Source: DASUGM01 sp036274055 (GTDB taxonomy: Bacteria > Acidobacteriota > Vicinamibacteria > Vicinamibacterales > SCN-69-37). From it: a DNA stretch of 32,711 bases. The stretch is from assembly GCA_036274055.1 (NCBI GenBank), contig DASUGM010000076.1, forward strand, positions 1 to 32,711, in the 5' to 3' direction. A model generated the notes under the pieces. It was not told where the DNA came from. It searched no databases and saw only the letters and a list, made by a program, of their open reading frames with translations. Position numbers and translations under genes: made by a program. Of this stretch, positions 7,674-15,925 are shown piece by piece. Position 1 is the stretch's first letter. Each line of letters opens with the position of its first letter.

Positions 7674-9911
7674 ATGACGATGCCTCACCCCACCTCGACG
7701 GTTTCGCGGACCCGGATTCTCGCGCCGTTCGTCGCCGCACTGGTTGCCGGCGCCGTGCTGCACGCCAACGACTGGCCGGAATGGCGCGGCCCGAATCGCG
7801 ACGGCGTGTCGACCGAGACCAACCTTCCGTCCAAATGGTCGCCCGCGGGTGAGAACGTGGCCTGGTCGCTGCCGTTCGGCGGCCGCTCGGCGCCGGTCGT
7901 GTTCGGCAACCGGCTGTATCTGCAGACGACGACCACCGGCGACATTTCGGAGACGCAGGAGCGGCTGCTTTCGATCGACGTCGACTCGGGCAAGGTGATC
8001 TGGGAAAAACGGGTCAGCCAGTACCTGAGCGACGTGCCGCAGCATCGCGCCGGCTGGGCATCGCCGGCTGTCGATCGTGAAACCGGCAACATCTACATGT
8101 TCACGGTCTCGGCCGAACTGTTGTGTTTCGCGCCCGACGGCAAGATCCTGTGGGAGCGCTCGCTGCCGGAAGAGTACGGCGCGATCACCACCCACGGCGG
8201 CCGGACGACGTCGCCGATCGTCGACGGCAACAAGGTGATCCTCAACGCGCTCTTGATGGGTTGGGGCGATCTCGCCCGGCCTGGCAACCGCTACTTCGCG
8301 TTCGACAAGAAAACCGGCCAGACGATCTGGGTCAGCTCGCCGCAGGCGCGCCACTACGACACCAACTATTCGACGCCGATTGTCGCCGACGTCAACGGCG
8401 CACACTTGATGATCGTCGGCGGCACCGACGGCGTGTTCCACGCGCTGCAGGCCGAGACCGGCAAGCCGCAGTGGAGCCTCGAAGTCAGCAAGCGCGCGAT
8501 TCTCAACAGCGTGCTCTACCGCAACAACACCGTGTATCTGACCCACGGCGAAGAGAACATCGACACCACCGAAATGGGGATGATCGCCGCGATCGACGCC
8601 ACCGGATCGGGGCAGCTGACCGGCGCGGCGGTGAAGTGGACGACGCGCGGATTTCTGCCGACCTTCGCGTCGCCGGTGATGGACAACGACCGGCTCTACA
8701 CCGTGGACAACAGCGCCATTGTCGGCGCGTTCGATTTGAGAGACGGCAAGGAGCTGTGGAAGAAGTCGCTCGGCACGCTGCAGAAAGGATCGCCGCTGCT
8801 CGCCGACGGCAAGCTCTACATCGGCACCGAGAACGGGAAGTTCTTCATCCTCAAGCCGAGCGCGACCGGCGTCGAGGTGCTCGACGAAGACCTGATTGGA
8901 TCGGCCGCGAATCCCGAGCCCATCATCGCCTCGCCGATCGCGGCCAATGGGCGCATCTTCGTCGTCACCACCGACTCGGTTGAGGAGATGAGGGGGTCGC
9001 ATGGGCATGTATATGCGATCGGTCCGAAGAAGCAGGTGATTTCAGCCGCGCCGCCTGTCGCCACGCCGCCGGCCACTGTTCGTGGTCCCGTCGCCCAGGT
9101 TCAGATCTATCCGTACGAAGCGCTGCTCGTCCCAGGCGCCAGGCAGACGTTCACGTTGCGCTTGTTCGACGCCAAGGGCAACTTCATCCGCGAAGAACCG
9201 GCGGCGAACGCGAAGTGGTCGGTCGATCAGCTGTCCGGCACCGCCGACGCCGGCGTGTACACCGCGGCCGCGACCGGCGGCAGCGCCGGCTACGTCAAGG
9301 CGACGCTCGGCGACGCCACCGGCCAGGCGCGGGTGCGTGTGATTCCACCGCTGCCGTGGACGTTCGATTTCAACGCCGACAAGACCTCGCCGGCGTGGTG
9401 GAACGCGAATGCGAAGGGCGTCATCGGGCAGATCGACGGCCAGAACGTGCTGGTCCGGCCGCGCGACGACACCGTCGGCCGGCGCGCCAAGCTGATCATG
9501 GGCCCGGTCGAGATGAGCGGCTACACCATCGAGTCGGACGTGCGCGGCACCGAGTCGCGCCGCCAGCGCGGCGACATCGGCTTGATCAACCAGCGCTACG
9601 TGCTCGTGCTCTTCGGCAACGGCCAGAAGCTCGAGCTGCAACCGTGGGTGGCCGCCGACGAGATGACGGTGCGCGTGCCGTTCACGTGGGACAAGGACAC
9701 GTGGTACCGGATGAAACTGCGCGCGGACAATCGCCCGGACGGCACCACGCTGGTCCGCGGCAAAGTCTGGAAGGCCGGTGACGCCGAGCCGGCGGCGTGG
9801 ACGATTCAGAAGATCGACAAGGTCCCGCACACTAAGGGATCGCCCGGGCTGTACGCGGACGGCTACGCGGACATGCAGTTCGACAACGTGCGCGTCTACA
9901 AGAATCAGTAA
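7674..9911 (+). CDS. Exported PQQ-like beta-propeller protein with Ig-like and lectin-like C-terminal parts
   Basis: The protein has about 745 residues. A signal peptide (core ILAPFVAALVAGAVLHA) is followed by the family opening NDWPEWRGPNRDGVS. Beta-propeller blades follow, each marked by a docking motif: SIDVDSGKVIWEK, FDKKTGQTIWVS, LQAETGKPQWSLE and DLRDGKELWKKS. After about residue 460 comes an Ig-like domain (QIYPYEALLVPG... through VRVIPP). The last 190 residues form a concanavalin-like beta sandwich (from WTFDFNADKTSPAWW to MQFDNVRVYKNQ) reminiscent of DUF1080-type sugar-binding modules. The propeller type resembles BamB and quinoproteins, but nothing shows that PQQ is bound. ATGs at 7641, 7674 and 7680 share the frame; I chose 7674 because it gives a normal signal-peptide length. 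It heads a run of three propeller genes. Confidence 0.85.
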   Translation: MTMPHPTSTVSRTRILAPFVAALVAGAVLHANDWPEWRGPNRDGVSTETNLPSKWSPAGENVAWSLPFGGRSAPVVFGNRLYLQTTTTGDISETQERLLSIDVDSGKVIWEKRVSQYLSDVPQHRAGWASPAVDRETGNIYMFTVSAELLCFAPDGKILWERSLPEEYGAITTHGGRTTSPIVDGNKVILNALLMGWGDLARPGNRYFAFDKKTGQTIWVSSPQARHYDTNYSTPIVADVNGAHLMIVGGTDGVFHALQAETGKPQWSLEVSKRAILNSVLYRNNTVYLTHGEENIDTTEMGMIAAIDATGSGQLTGAAVKWTTRGFLPTFASPVMDNDRLYTVDNSAIVGAFDLRDGKELWKKSLGTLQKGSPLLADGKLYIGTENGKFFILKPSATGVEVLDEDLIGSAANPEPIIASPIAANGRIFVVTTDSVEEMRGSHGHVYAIGPKKQVISAAPPVATPPATVRGPVAQVQIYPYEALLVPGARQTFTLRLFDAKGNFIREEPAANAKWSVDQLSGTADAGVYTAAATGGSAGYVKATLGDATGQARVRVIPPLPWTFDFNADKTSPAWWNANAKGVIGQIDGQNVLVRPRDDTVGRRAKLIMGPVEMSGYTIESDVRGTESRRQRGDIGLINQRYVLVLFGNGQKLELQPWVAADEMTVRVPFTWDKDTWYRMKLRADNRPDGTTLVRGKVWKAGDAEPAAWTIQKIDKVPHTKGSPGLYADGYADMQFDNVRVYKNQ

Positions 9912-9935
9912 TTGACGGGTTGACCGATTGACCGA
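9912..9935. repeat. Three tandem 8-nt repeats (TTGACSGR type)
   Basis: TTGACGGG, TTGACCGA and TTGACCGA follow each other without a gap directly behind the stop codon at 9909-9911. They occupy most of the 43-nt spacer before the next propeller gene. TTGAC resembles a -35 hexamer, but no matching -10 was found, so a promoter role is not claimed. Confidence 0.7.
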
Positions 9936-9954
9936 TCGCCGAAGTGGAAATCAC

Positions 9955-11397
9955 ATGAACAAGCGACTTCTCTTACTGAGTCTCGTCGGCGTCCTCGCGG
10001 CCACGGTTTCGTCGTCCACCGCCGGCAAAGGCCTGACCAACTGGCCGATGTGGGGCGGGTCGCCTGACCGCAACATGGTCTCCGATGCCACCGGCATGCC
10101 GACGACCTGGGACGTGAAGAGCGGGAAGAACATCAAGTGGGTGGCGTCGCTGGGATCGCAGAGCTACGGCAACCCGACGGTTTCCGACGGCGTCGTGCTG
10201 GTCGGCACCAACAACGAAGCGACGCGCGATCCGAAGCAGCCGGGCGATCGCGGCGTCGTCATGGCGTTCAAGGAAGCGACCGGCGAGTTCATGTGGCAGG
10301 CGACATTCGAAAAGCTTTCCTCGGGCCGCGCCAACGATTGGCCGTTCCAGGGGATCGCGTCGTCGCCGCTGGTGCTCGACGGAGTCGCGTACTTCGTGTC
10401 AAACCGCGCGGTGCTGATGGCGGTCGACGTCCAGGGCTTCCAGGACAACGAGAACGACGGCCCGTTCAAAGACGAGAAGCTGACCGGCAAGAACGATCCG
10501 GACATCCTGTGGACGTTCGACATGATGGAAGAGGTCGGCGTCTTCCCGCACAACCTCGCCAACTCGTCGCCGAACTACTACCAGAATCTGATCTACCTCT
10601 CGACCGGCAACGGCCAGGACGAGAGCCACGTCAACATTCCATCGCCGCGGGCGCCGGCGATCATCGCGATCGACCGCACGACCGGCAAGCTCGCGTGGGA
10701 AGACGCGTCGCCGGGCGACAAGATCCTGCACGGTCAGTGGTCGACGCCGTCGGTCGGCATGATCGGCGGCGTCATGCAGGTCGTGCACGGCCAGGGCGAC
10801 GGCTGGGTGCGCGGCTACGAAGCGCTCACCGGCAAGAAGCTGTGGGAGTTCGACAGCAATCCGAAAGATTCGGTGTGGCCGAAGACCCGCAACGAGCTGA
10901 TCGCGACGCCGGTGATTTACGAGAACGTCGTCTACATCGCCAACGGCCAGGATCCGGAGCATGGCGAAGGCGTCGGCCATCTCTACGCGATCGACGCGAC
11001 CAAGCGCGGCGACATCACCAAGAGCGGCATGCTGTGGCACTACGACAAGATCCGCCGGTCGATTTCGACGGCGTCGATCAAGGACGGACTGATCTACTAC
11101 CCGGACTTCAGCGGCTTTCTGCATTGCCTCGATGTCAAGACCGGCCAGCCGGTGTGGACGCACGACATGTTCGCCGCGATGTGGAGCTCGACGATGGTGA
11201 TGGACGGGAAGGTCTACCTCGGCGACGAGGACGGCGACGTCGTCGTCATGCAGGCGGGCCGCGAGAAGAAGATTCTCTCAGAGGTGAACATGGAGAGCTC
11301 CGTCTACTCGACGCCGGTGACGTCGAACGGCGTGATGTTCCTGATGACGCGCAACCAGCTGTGGGCGATCCAGGAAGGCGCGCAGCTGAAGCGGTAG
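9955..11397 (+). CDS. Exported PQQ-like beta-propeller protein (BamB/quinoprotein-like)
   Basis: The protein has 480 residues. The signal peptide MNKRLLLLSLVGVLAATVSSSTA is followed by NWPMWGGSPDRNMVSD, the standard entry to this propeller family. At least four blade motifs are visible: MAFKEATGEFMWQA, AIDRTTGKLAWED, YEALTGKKLWEFD and CLDVKTGQPVWTHD. The final strand, TRNQLWAIQ, closes the propeller. There is no extra C-terminal domain. The ATG at 9955 directly precedes the n-region MNKR; a TTG at 9928 adds nine unneeded residues. Location is presumably periplasmic or cell-surface. The specific role is unknown; proteins of this kind act as scaffolds or, when PQQ is bound, as dehydrogenases, and no catalytic signature was recognised. 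It is in the same direction as the genes on both sides. Confidence 0.87.
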   Translation: MNKRLLLLSLVGVLAATVSSSTAGKGLTNWPMWGGSPDRNMVSDATGMPTTWDVKSGKNIKWVASLGSQSYGNPTVSDGVVLVGTNNEATRDPKQPGDRGVVMAFKEATGEFMWQATFEKLSSGRANDWPFQGIASSPLVLDGVAYFVSNRAVLMAVDVQGFQDNENDGPFKDEKLTGKNDPDILWTFDMMEEVGVFPHNLANSSPNYYQNLIYLSTGNGQDESHVNIPSPRAPAIIAIDRTTGKLAWEDASPGDKILHGQWSTPSVGMIGGVMQVVHGQGDGWVRGYEALTGKKLWEFDSNPKDSVWPKTRNELIATPVIYENVVYIANGQDPEHGEGVGHLYAIDATKRGDITKSGMLWHYDKIRRSISTASIKDGLIYYPDFSGFLHCLDVKTGQPVWTHDMFAAMWSSTMVMDGKVYLGDEDGDVVVMQAGREKKILSEVNMESSVYSTPVTSNGVMFLMTRNQLWAIQEGAQLKR

Positions 11398-11540
11398 TCA
11401 CAAGAGCACAGATGAAGGAACGTGAAGGAATTGAGGAGCATGAAGGAGCACCCTCGAGCGACGTCCGGTTTCAAGTCCGGGAAGTTCCTTCATGCTCCTT
11501 CACTCCTTCACCTCCTTCATGTGTGCTTTTGGCTAGTGAC
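11397..11540. repeat. Hairpin element B with 9-nt phased arms
   Basis: The left arm (about 11397-11447) reads GTCAC..AGAGCACAG, then ATGAAGGAA CGTGAAGGA ATTGAGGAG CATGAAGGA in strict 9-nt phase. The right arm (about 11486-11540) is the imperfect reverse complement, ending CTTCATGTGTGC then TTTTGGCTAGTGAC. The loop is about 38 nt. It shares the terminal AGCACACATGAAGGAG type with the element at 28557-28675, and CCAAAAGC with the one at 12631-12759. Its right half overlaps the signal-peptide coding part of the next gene. Confidence 0.8.
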
Positions 11541-12624
11541 AGGCGCCGCGCTCTTCGCGGCGCCGCAAACGCCCACCGCGTCTTGGCCGCAGTTCCGCCA
11601 GAACTCCGCCAACACTGGCGTCGCTGGTACCACGCTGCCGTCGGCGCTCAAGCTGCTCTGGACCTACAACGCGGGCCAGCCGATCGAATCGACGGCGGCA
11701 GTGGTCGACGACGTGGCGTATGTCGGCACGGCCGGCGGCGAACTGGTCGCGATCGACATGGCCAGCGGCACGGCGAAGTGGAAGTACCAGGCGGTGTCGG
11801 CCGACTACGGCATCGGGTCGTCATCGCCCGCCGTCGCCAACGGAGTGGTCTACGTCGGTGACCTTCAGGGCGTGTTCCACGCCGTGGATGCCGCGAGCGG
11901 CAAAGCGCGGTGGACCCACAAGACCGGATCGGAAATCAAATCATCGCCGGTGATCGTCGACGGCAAGGTGCTGATCGGTTCCTATGACGGTAACCTCTAT
12001 GCGTTCGACGCGGCGTCGGGCAAGCTGGCGTGGAAGGCGAGCACCGAGAACTACGTGCATGCGACGCCGGCGATCGTCAACGGCATCGCCTACTTCGGCG
12101 GCTGCGACGAGGTCTTTCATGGCATCCGCGTCAGCGACGGCACGCAAGTGGTCGAGCTGCGTCTCGATGCCTACACCGCCGGTTCCGCGGCGACGCTGAA
12201 CGGGATCGCGTATTTCGGGACGTTCAACAACGACGTCGTCGCCGTCGACATCGCCGCGAAGAAAGTGAAGTGGCGGTTCGAGGACAAAGACCGGCAGTTT
12301 CCGTACTATTCGTCGCCCGCGATCGCGAGCGGTCTGGTGGTCATTGGCGGCCGCGACAAGAACGTCCGCGCCATCGACCTCGCGACCGGCAAGCCGCGCT
12401 GGGCGTTCGCGACCCGCGCCCGCGTCGATTCGTCGCCGGCGATCGCCGGCAACCGCGTCGCCGTCGGCTCGAGCGACGGGCATCTCTACGTTCTCGATCT
12501 CACCTCGGGCAAGAAGGTCTGGGAATTCGACGCGACCTCCGGGATTCTCGCCTCGCCGGCCATCGTCAACGGCAAGATCGTCGTCGCCGACATGGACGGG
12601 CGGGTGTACGCCTTCGGATCCTGA
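11440..12624 (+). CDS. Exported PQQ-like beta-propeller protein; N-terminus encoded by a hairpin repeat
   Basis: The protein has 394 residues from ATG 11440, or 400 from GTG 11422. The mature part begins near TASWPQFRQNSANTGV and contains regular blades of about 40 residues: AIDMASGTAKWKYQ, AVDAASGKARWTHK, AFDAASGKLAWKAS, AVDIAAKKVKWRFE, AIDLATGKPRWAFA and VLDLTSGKKVWEFD. It is therefore almost entirely propeller. The signal peptide is odd. Its n-region and the start of its hydrophobic core (LLHLLHVCFWLVTGAALFAA) are translated from the arms of hairpin element B. A later in-frame GTG (11521) would leave no positively charged n-region. Hence the repeat seems to provide both start codon and leader, an inference. 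The hairpin may also limit ribosome access. The gene is followed by a second hairpin element. Confidence 0.83.
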   Translation: MKEHPRATSGFKSGKFLHAPSLLHLLHVCFWLVTGAALFAAPQTPTASWPQFRQNSANTGVAGTTLPSALKLLWTYNAGQPIESTAAVVDDVAYVGTAGGELVAIDMASGTAKWKYQAVSADYGIGSSSPAVANGVVYVGDLQGVFHAVDAASGKARWTHKTGSEIKSSPVIVDGKVLIGSYDGNLYAFDAASGKLAWKASTENYVHATPAIVNGIAYFGGCDEVFHGIRVSDGTQVVELRLDAYTAGSAATLNGIAYFGTFNNDVVAVDIAAKKVKWRFEDKDRQFPYYSSPAIASGLVVIGGRDKNVRAIDLATGKPRWAFATRARVDSSPAIAGNRVAVGSSDGHLYVLDLTSGKKVWEFDATSGILASPAIVNGKIVVADMDGRVYAFGS

Positions 12625-12630
12625 GGCGAG

Positions 12631-12759
12631 CTGAGTGAAGAGCGCCCGTCAAGAGCGGATTCACAGGGAGAAGGCCGAGAAGAGCTAGAGAAGAACCTCT
12701 CTTGGTTTTCTCATTCTTCTCCCTGTGCATCAGCTTTTGGCAAGTGCTGTTCACTCAGT
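12631..12759. repeat. Hairpin element C with 9-nt phased arms
   Basis: The left arm begins CTGAGTGAAGAGCGC, has CACAGGGAGAAGGCC, and runs GAGAAGGCC GAGAAGAGC TAGAGAAGA with a 9-nt period. The right arm (about 12700-12759), read on the minus strand, begins ACTGAGTGAACAGCACTTG, then CCAAAAGCTGATGCACAGGG. It fills most of the 185-nt spacer between a beta-propeller gene and the PadR gene and could act as a terminator. Its left arm closely resembles that of the element at 24496-24600. Confidence 0.8.
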
Positions 12760-12771
12760 CCATATTATCTA

Positions 12772-12800
12772 TTCAAACATGATTTAATCGTGATAGGCTC
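12772..12800 (+). promoter_or_regulatory. AT-rich promoter/operator region of the PadR-ADOP pair
   Basis: The short spacer before the PadR start is strikingly AT-rich for this genome. It holds the near-palindrome CATGATT-T-AATCGTG at 12778-12792 (six of seven pairs match). PadR regulators commonly bind a palindrome in their own promoter, so this is a candidate auto-operator. No convincing -35/-10 pair was fixed. Confidence 0.4.
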
Positions 12801-12809
12801 GATCTCACG

Positions 12810-13136
12810 ATGAAAGGCGACCATCTCGGCGAGTTCGAAGAACTGACGCTGCTCGCGGTGCGCGCGCTGGGCGACAAGACCTACGCGGTGCCGGTGCAGC
12901 AGTTCATCGAGGATGAAACGCACCGGCCGGCGGCGATGGGTGCGGTCTACGCGTCGCTCGAGCGGCTCGAGCGCAAGGGGTTCCTGAAGTCGTCGATGGG
13001 CGAAGCGACACCGGAGCGCGGCGGCAAACGCAAACGGCTGTACGCGGTGACGCCGGCGGGGATGCAGGCGCTCAGGGACGCGCGAAAAACCCGTGACAAG
13101 ATCTGGCGAACGATCGAGGAAGGACGTCGTTCGTGA
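12810..13136 (+). CDS. PadR-family transcriptional regulator
   Basis: The protein has 108 residues, the usual length of minimal PadR proteins. The winged helix-turn-helix is clear. The N-terminal helix EFEELTLLAVRALGDKTYAV is followed by the recognition-helix segment GAVYASLERLERKGFL (about 44-59) and the wing GKRKRLYAVTPAGMQAL (about 72-88), the hallmark LY.(V/L)T..G pattern. The next gene, an ADOP permease, starts within the stop codon (GTGA overlap at 13133-13136), so translation is coupled. PadR-ADOP pairs recur in acidobacteria. It probably represses its own operon and responds to a small molecule or stress; the ligand is unknown. A candidate operator lies at 12778-12792. Confidence 0.93.
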   Translation: MKGDHLGEFEELTLLAVRALGDKTYAVPVQQFIEDETHRPAAMGAVYASLERLERKGFLKSSMGEATPERGGKRKRLYAVTPAGMQALRDARKTRDKIWRTIEEGRRS

Positions 13137-15781
13137 ACGCCGAGCACCCACCCCGTTTCGGGCGAGTGCTGCTGAAGTTTGTGCCCCTCGGCGAACGTCG
13201 CCCGGAAGTGGCCGCGGATCTGCGCGAGGCGTTCCTGCGCCGCGCCGGCAGCCACGGCGGGCGAGCAGCCCGTCGCGGCTATTACCGCGACGTGATTAGC
13301 GTGTTCATCGACACGCCGCGCCGCGCCTTCAGCCGGCCGCGGCCATCGCGCTGGCCGGCCGATGCGGCCGCCGATCTCGGCTACGCCCTCCGCGTGTTCC
13401 GTCGTCAACCCGGCGCCGTGGCGGTTGCGGTCGCCGGCCTGGCGCTGGCGATCGCGGTCGGCACGTCCATTTTCAGCCTGGTCTACGCGATCGCGCTGCG
13501 GCCCTACGGCATGACCGATCCTGATCGCGTCTACCGCGTCAGCCGCACCTACGAGCAGGGGATGTCCACCGGGTGGACCTACGCAGAGTTCCTCCGGCTG
13601 CGCGCGGCGACGTCGGTCGTCGATCTGACCGCGTCGTTCTCGGATGGCGTCCTCGTCGCGACGTCTGCGGACGAACAGCGGCCCTCGTCGCAACCGGTGT
13701 TATTCGTGAGCGACAACTACCTGAAGATGCTAGGTGCGACGGCCGCGCACGGCCGGCTCTTCTCGGCCGGCGACGGCGCCCCGGGGCAGCCGCCCGCGGT
13801 AGTCGTTTCGCATACGTACTGGGAGCGCCGGTTCGGCAGCGACCCAGCCATTGTCGGCAAGACCGTGTGGCTGTCAGGTACGCCGTCGGTGGTCGTCGGC
13901 GTCGCCGCCCGCGGTATCGCCGGCCCCACCGATCGCCCGCCGGCGTTCTGGCTGCCACTGAGCGCGTACGAAACGATCTACCGCGTGCCCGGTTCGTTCA
14001 CGGCGACGAGCACTGAAGGCGTATCGGTGTACGCCCGGCTGCCTGGTGACATCACGCGCGAGCGCGCGCAGACAGAACTCGCGGCCGTGTCGACGGCGCT
14101 GGCGGCGGCGCCCTTCGCCGCTGATGCCGCTCCGACCAAGGGGCTGCTGGCGCGTCTCGATCCCGCCGACGACCGGTTCGGAGATGCAAACGGTAACGTC
14201 GCCGTCGTCGCGGTGCTCGGCGTGGTGCTTGTGGTTGTCGCTCTGATCCTGCTGCTCGCGTGCGCGAACGTCGCCAATCTGCAGGTCGCGAGCGCGAGCG
14301 CTCGCCGGCGCGAGTTCGGCATGCGACTCGCCCTGGGCGCCGGCCGCGGCCGGCTCGTTCGTCAGCTGTTCACGGAAAGCCTCCTGCTCGGCGCCGTATC
14401 CGGTGTTGTCGGTCTTCTGTTGCTGTGGTGGGTCTTACCGCTCTTCGCAACGCTCGCATCGGCGCCAGAGTCGTTCGATGTCTCACCGGATCTGCGCGTC
14501 TACCTGTTCCTGGCGGCGACTGCGGTGGCCGCGGGTCTCGGCGCCGGACTGATGCCGGCTCGTCTCGCGGCAAGGGCCGATGTGCTGTCGGCCGCACAGG
14601 GCCGTGCGATGCGCGGCGGCATCGCCGAACGACCGTCGCGGTTGCGGTCGTTGCTGGTCGGCGGCCAGGCGGCCGCGTCGATCCTCCTGCTCGTGCTGGC
14701 GGCGCTGCTCACCCGCGCGATGGTGCACATCTCGCGCGTCGACGTCGGGTTCGCGGCCGAGTCGCTGGCGATCATCACGCCGTCGTTTCCGCGCGAGGGC
14801 GATCGTCATAAGACGATCGTGCAGCGCGGCTATTTCGACGCCGCGATCGCCCGCGCCCGGGCGGTGCCTGGCGTCGAGGCGGTGACGCTGGCTGCCTACC
14901 CGCCGTTCGGCGGCGTCAGCGAGTCGAGCCAGCTCACCATCGAGGGCCGGCCGGCTGTTCTCTATTGGAACTACGTATCGCCGAACTTTTTCGACGTCGC
15001 CGGGATGCGGCTCGTCCGCGGCCGCGGGTTCACGACTGCGGAGACGGCGGAGCGCATCGCCGTCGTCAGCGAATCGACGGCACGCGCACTGTGGCCTGGG
15101 GCCGATCCGATCGGCCAGGTGCTGGATCGGGTGCCCGGCGATGCCAGGGGCGTCCGCGTCATCGGCGTCGTCGCCGACGCGATCACGATGCGCCTCACGG
15201 ACAGCGCCGGCTTGATGCTCTACCGGCCGCTCATGGCCGCGCAGTTGCTGGGCGCGCGAGTCATGGTGCGTGCCGCCGCGCCCGGGACAGTGCTGGCGCC
15301 ACTGGAGCGCGCGTTTCGGACGATCGATCCCGACGTGCGTGTCGAGGCCTACGCGGTGACTGACGGCCTCTCGGCGCAACTGCAGCCGCCGCGGGCCTTC
15401 GCGGCGATCGCGGCGCTGGTGGGCGCGGTGGCGCTGTCGTTGGCGGTGATCGGTCTGTTCGGTGTGACGTCGTTGCTGGTCGGCCAGCGCACTCGCGAGA
15501 TCGGCGTGCGCATGGCGATTGGGGCGACGATCGCCGACGTCCGCCGGCAGATGCTGCGCGACAGCCTGCGGCCAGTGGCGATTGGCCTGACGATCGGATT
15601 GGCGCTGGCGCTGGCCGGCGGGCAGTTCATGTCCGCCGCGCTCTATGGTGTGAGCAGCCGCGATCCGCTCGCGATTGCGGCTGCTGTCAGCGTCCTTGCT
15701 GCCGCTGCCTTTGCTGCCGTCGCCGTGCCGGTGCGGCGTGTCGCGCGGATCGATCCCGCCCGCACGCTTCGCGCGGATTGA
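13133..15781 (+). CDS. ADOP-type ABC transporter permease with prefix domain
   Basis: The protein has 882 residues. A cytosolic prefix domain (about 1-65, with LREAFLRRAGSHGGRAARRGYY) is followed by DLGYALRVFRRQPGAV and the first transmembrane segment (about 96-120). A MacB-like core comes next, then FtsX domain one (about 356-480, ACANVANLQVASASARRREFGMRLALGAG split between helix and loop). A second core and FtsX domain two (about 756-880, REIGVRMAIGATIADVRRQM) complete the protein, which ends in IDPARTLRAD. Compared with the permease at 5067-7502 it has the extra prefix and a linked PadR. The GTG start overlaps the PadR stop by 4 nt. Transported substrate is unknown; MacB relatives are mechanotransmission machines rather than classical pumps, and no ATPase gene is adjacent. 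Confidence 0.92.
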   Translation: MNAEHPPRFGRVLLKFVPLGERRPEVAADLREAFLRRAGSHGGRAARRGYYRDVISVFIDTPRRAFSRPRPSRWPADAAADLGYALRVFRRQPGAVAVAVAGLALAIAVGTSIFSLVYAIALRPYGMTDPDRVYRVSRTYEQGMSTGWTYAEFLRLRAATSVVDLTASFSDGVLVATSADEQRPSSQPVLFVSDNYLKMLGATAAHGRLFSAGDGAPGQPPAVVVSHTYWERRFGSDPAIVGKTVWLSGTPSVVVGVAARGIAGPTDRPPAFWLPLSAYETIYRVPGSFTATSTEGVSVYARLPGDITRERAQTELAAVSTALAAAPFAADAAPTKGLLARLDPADDRFGDANGNVAVVAVLGVVLVVVALILLLACANVANLQVASASARRREFGMRLALGAGRGRLVRQLFTESLLLGAVSGVVGLLLLWWVLPLFATLASAPESFDVSPDLRVYLFLAATAVAAGLGAGLMPARLAARADVLSAAQGRAMRGGIAERPSRLRSLLVGGQAAASILLLVLAALLTRAMVHISRVDVGFAAESLAIITPSFPREGDRHKTIVQRGYFDAAIARARAVPGVEAVTLAAYPPFGGVSESSQLTIEGRPAVLYWNYVSPNFFDVAGMRLVRGRGFTTAETAERIAVVSESTARALWPGADPIGQVLDRVPGDARGVRVIGVVADAITMRLTDSAGLMLYRPLMAAQLLGARVMVRAAAPGTVLAPLERAFRTIDPDVRVEAYAVTDGLSAQLQPPRAFAAIAALVGAVALSLAVIGLFGVTSLLVGQRTREIGVRMAIGATIADVRRQMLRDSLRPVAIGLTIGLALALAGGQFMSAALYGVSSRDPLAIAAAVSVLAAAAFAAVAVPVRRVARIDPARTLRAD

Positions 15782-15856
15782 ACCTCACACCCGCGGCAAC
15801 TGGCAATTTCTGCAACATTCCGTCACGCGCTCGCACAATTCCGCGCGCTTCGCGCT

Positions 15857-15870
15857 GGCACGCTCCATGC
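15857..15870 (+). promoter_or_regulatory. Candidate sigma-54 promoter (-24 GG / -12 GC)
   Basis: TGGCACG-CTCC-ATGC at 15856-15870 matches the sigma-54 consensus TGGCACG-N4-TTGC at all but one of the defined positions, with the required 10-nt spacing between GG and GC. The predicted start of transcription (about 15882) lies 44 nt before the GTG of the small coiled-coil gene. A single motif match in GC-rich DNA can be chance. Confidence 0.4.
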
Positions 15871-15886
15871 GTTGAGGTGGGGCTTG

Positions 15887-15907
15887 CCGTCGTCCTTCTG
15901 ACGACGG
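15887..15907 (+). promoter_or_regulatory. Leader hairpin before the coiled-coil gene
   Basis: CCGTCGTC (15887-15894) and GACGACGG (15900-15907) form a perfect 8-bp stem with a 5-nt loop, CTTCT. It ends seven bases before the Shine-Dalgarno AGGAGG (15915-15920). No U-tract follows, so it is not a typical terminator of the preceding permease; it may affect RNA stability or translation. Confidence 0.45.
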
Positions 15908-15925
15908 TATGGTGAGGAGGTCAGC

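Noticed and set aside
7578..9008. Minus-strand open frame of 476 codons opposite the first beta-propeller gene
   Set aside because: Antisense shadow with no family features; the plus strand encodes clear propeller blades.
11422..11520. Frameshift or assembly error at the N-terminus of the third propeller gene
   Set aside because: The frame is continuous from the start codons through the hairpin into the mature protein, and the leader is a plausible signal peptide.
7674..12624. PQQ-dependent alcohol or glucose dehydrogenases
   Set aside because: Blade motifs alone do not show cofactor binding; lengths and the lack of recognisable catalytic Asp/calcium-site context do not support an enzyme call.
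15797..15812. Second sigma-54-like sequence, TGGCAATTTCTGC
   Set aside because: The distance between GG and GC is 8 nt instead of the required 10.
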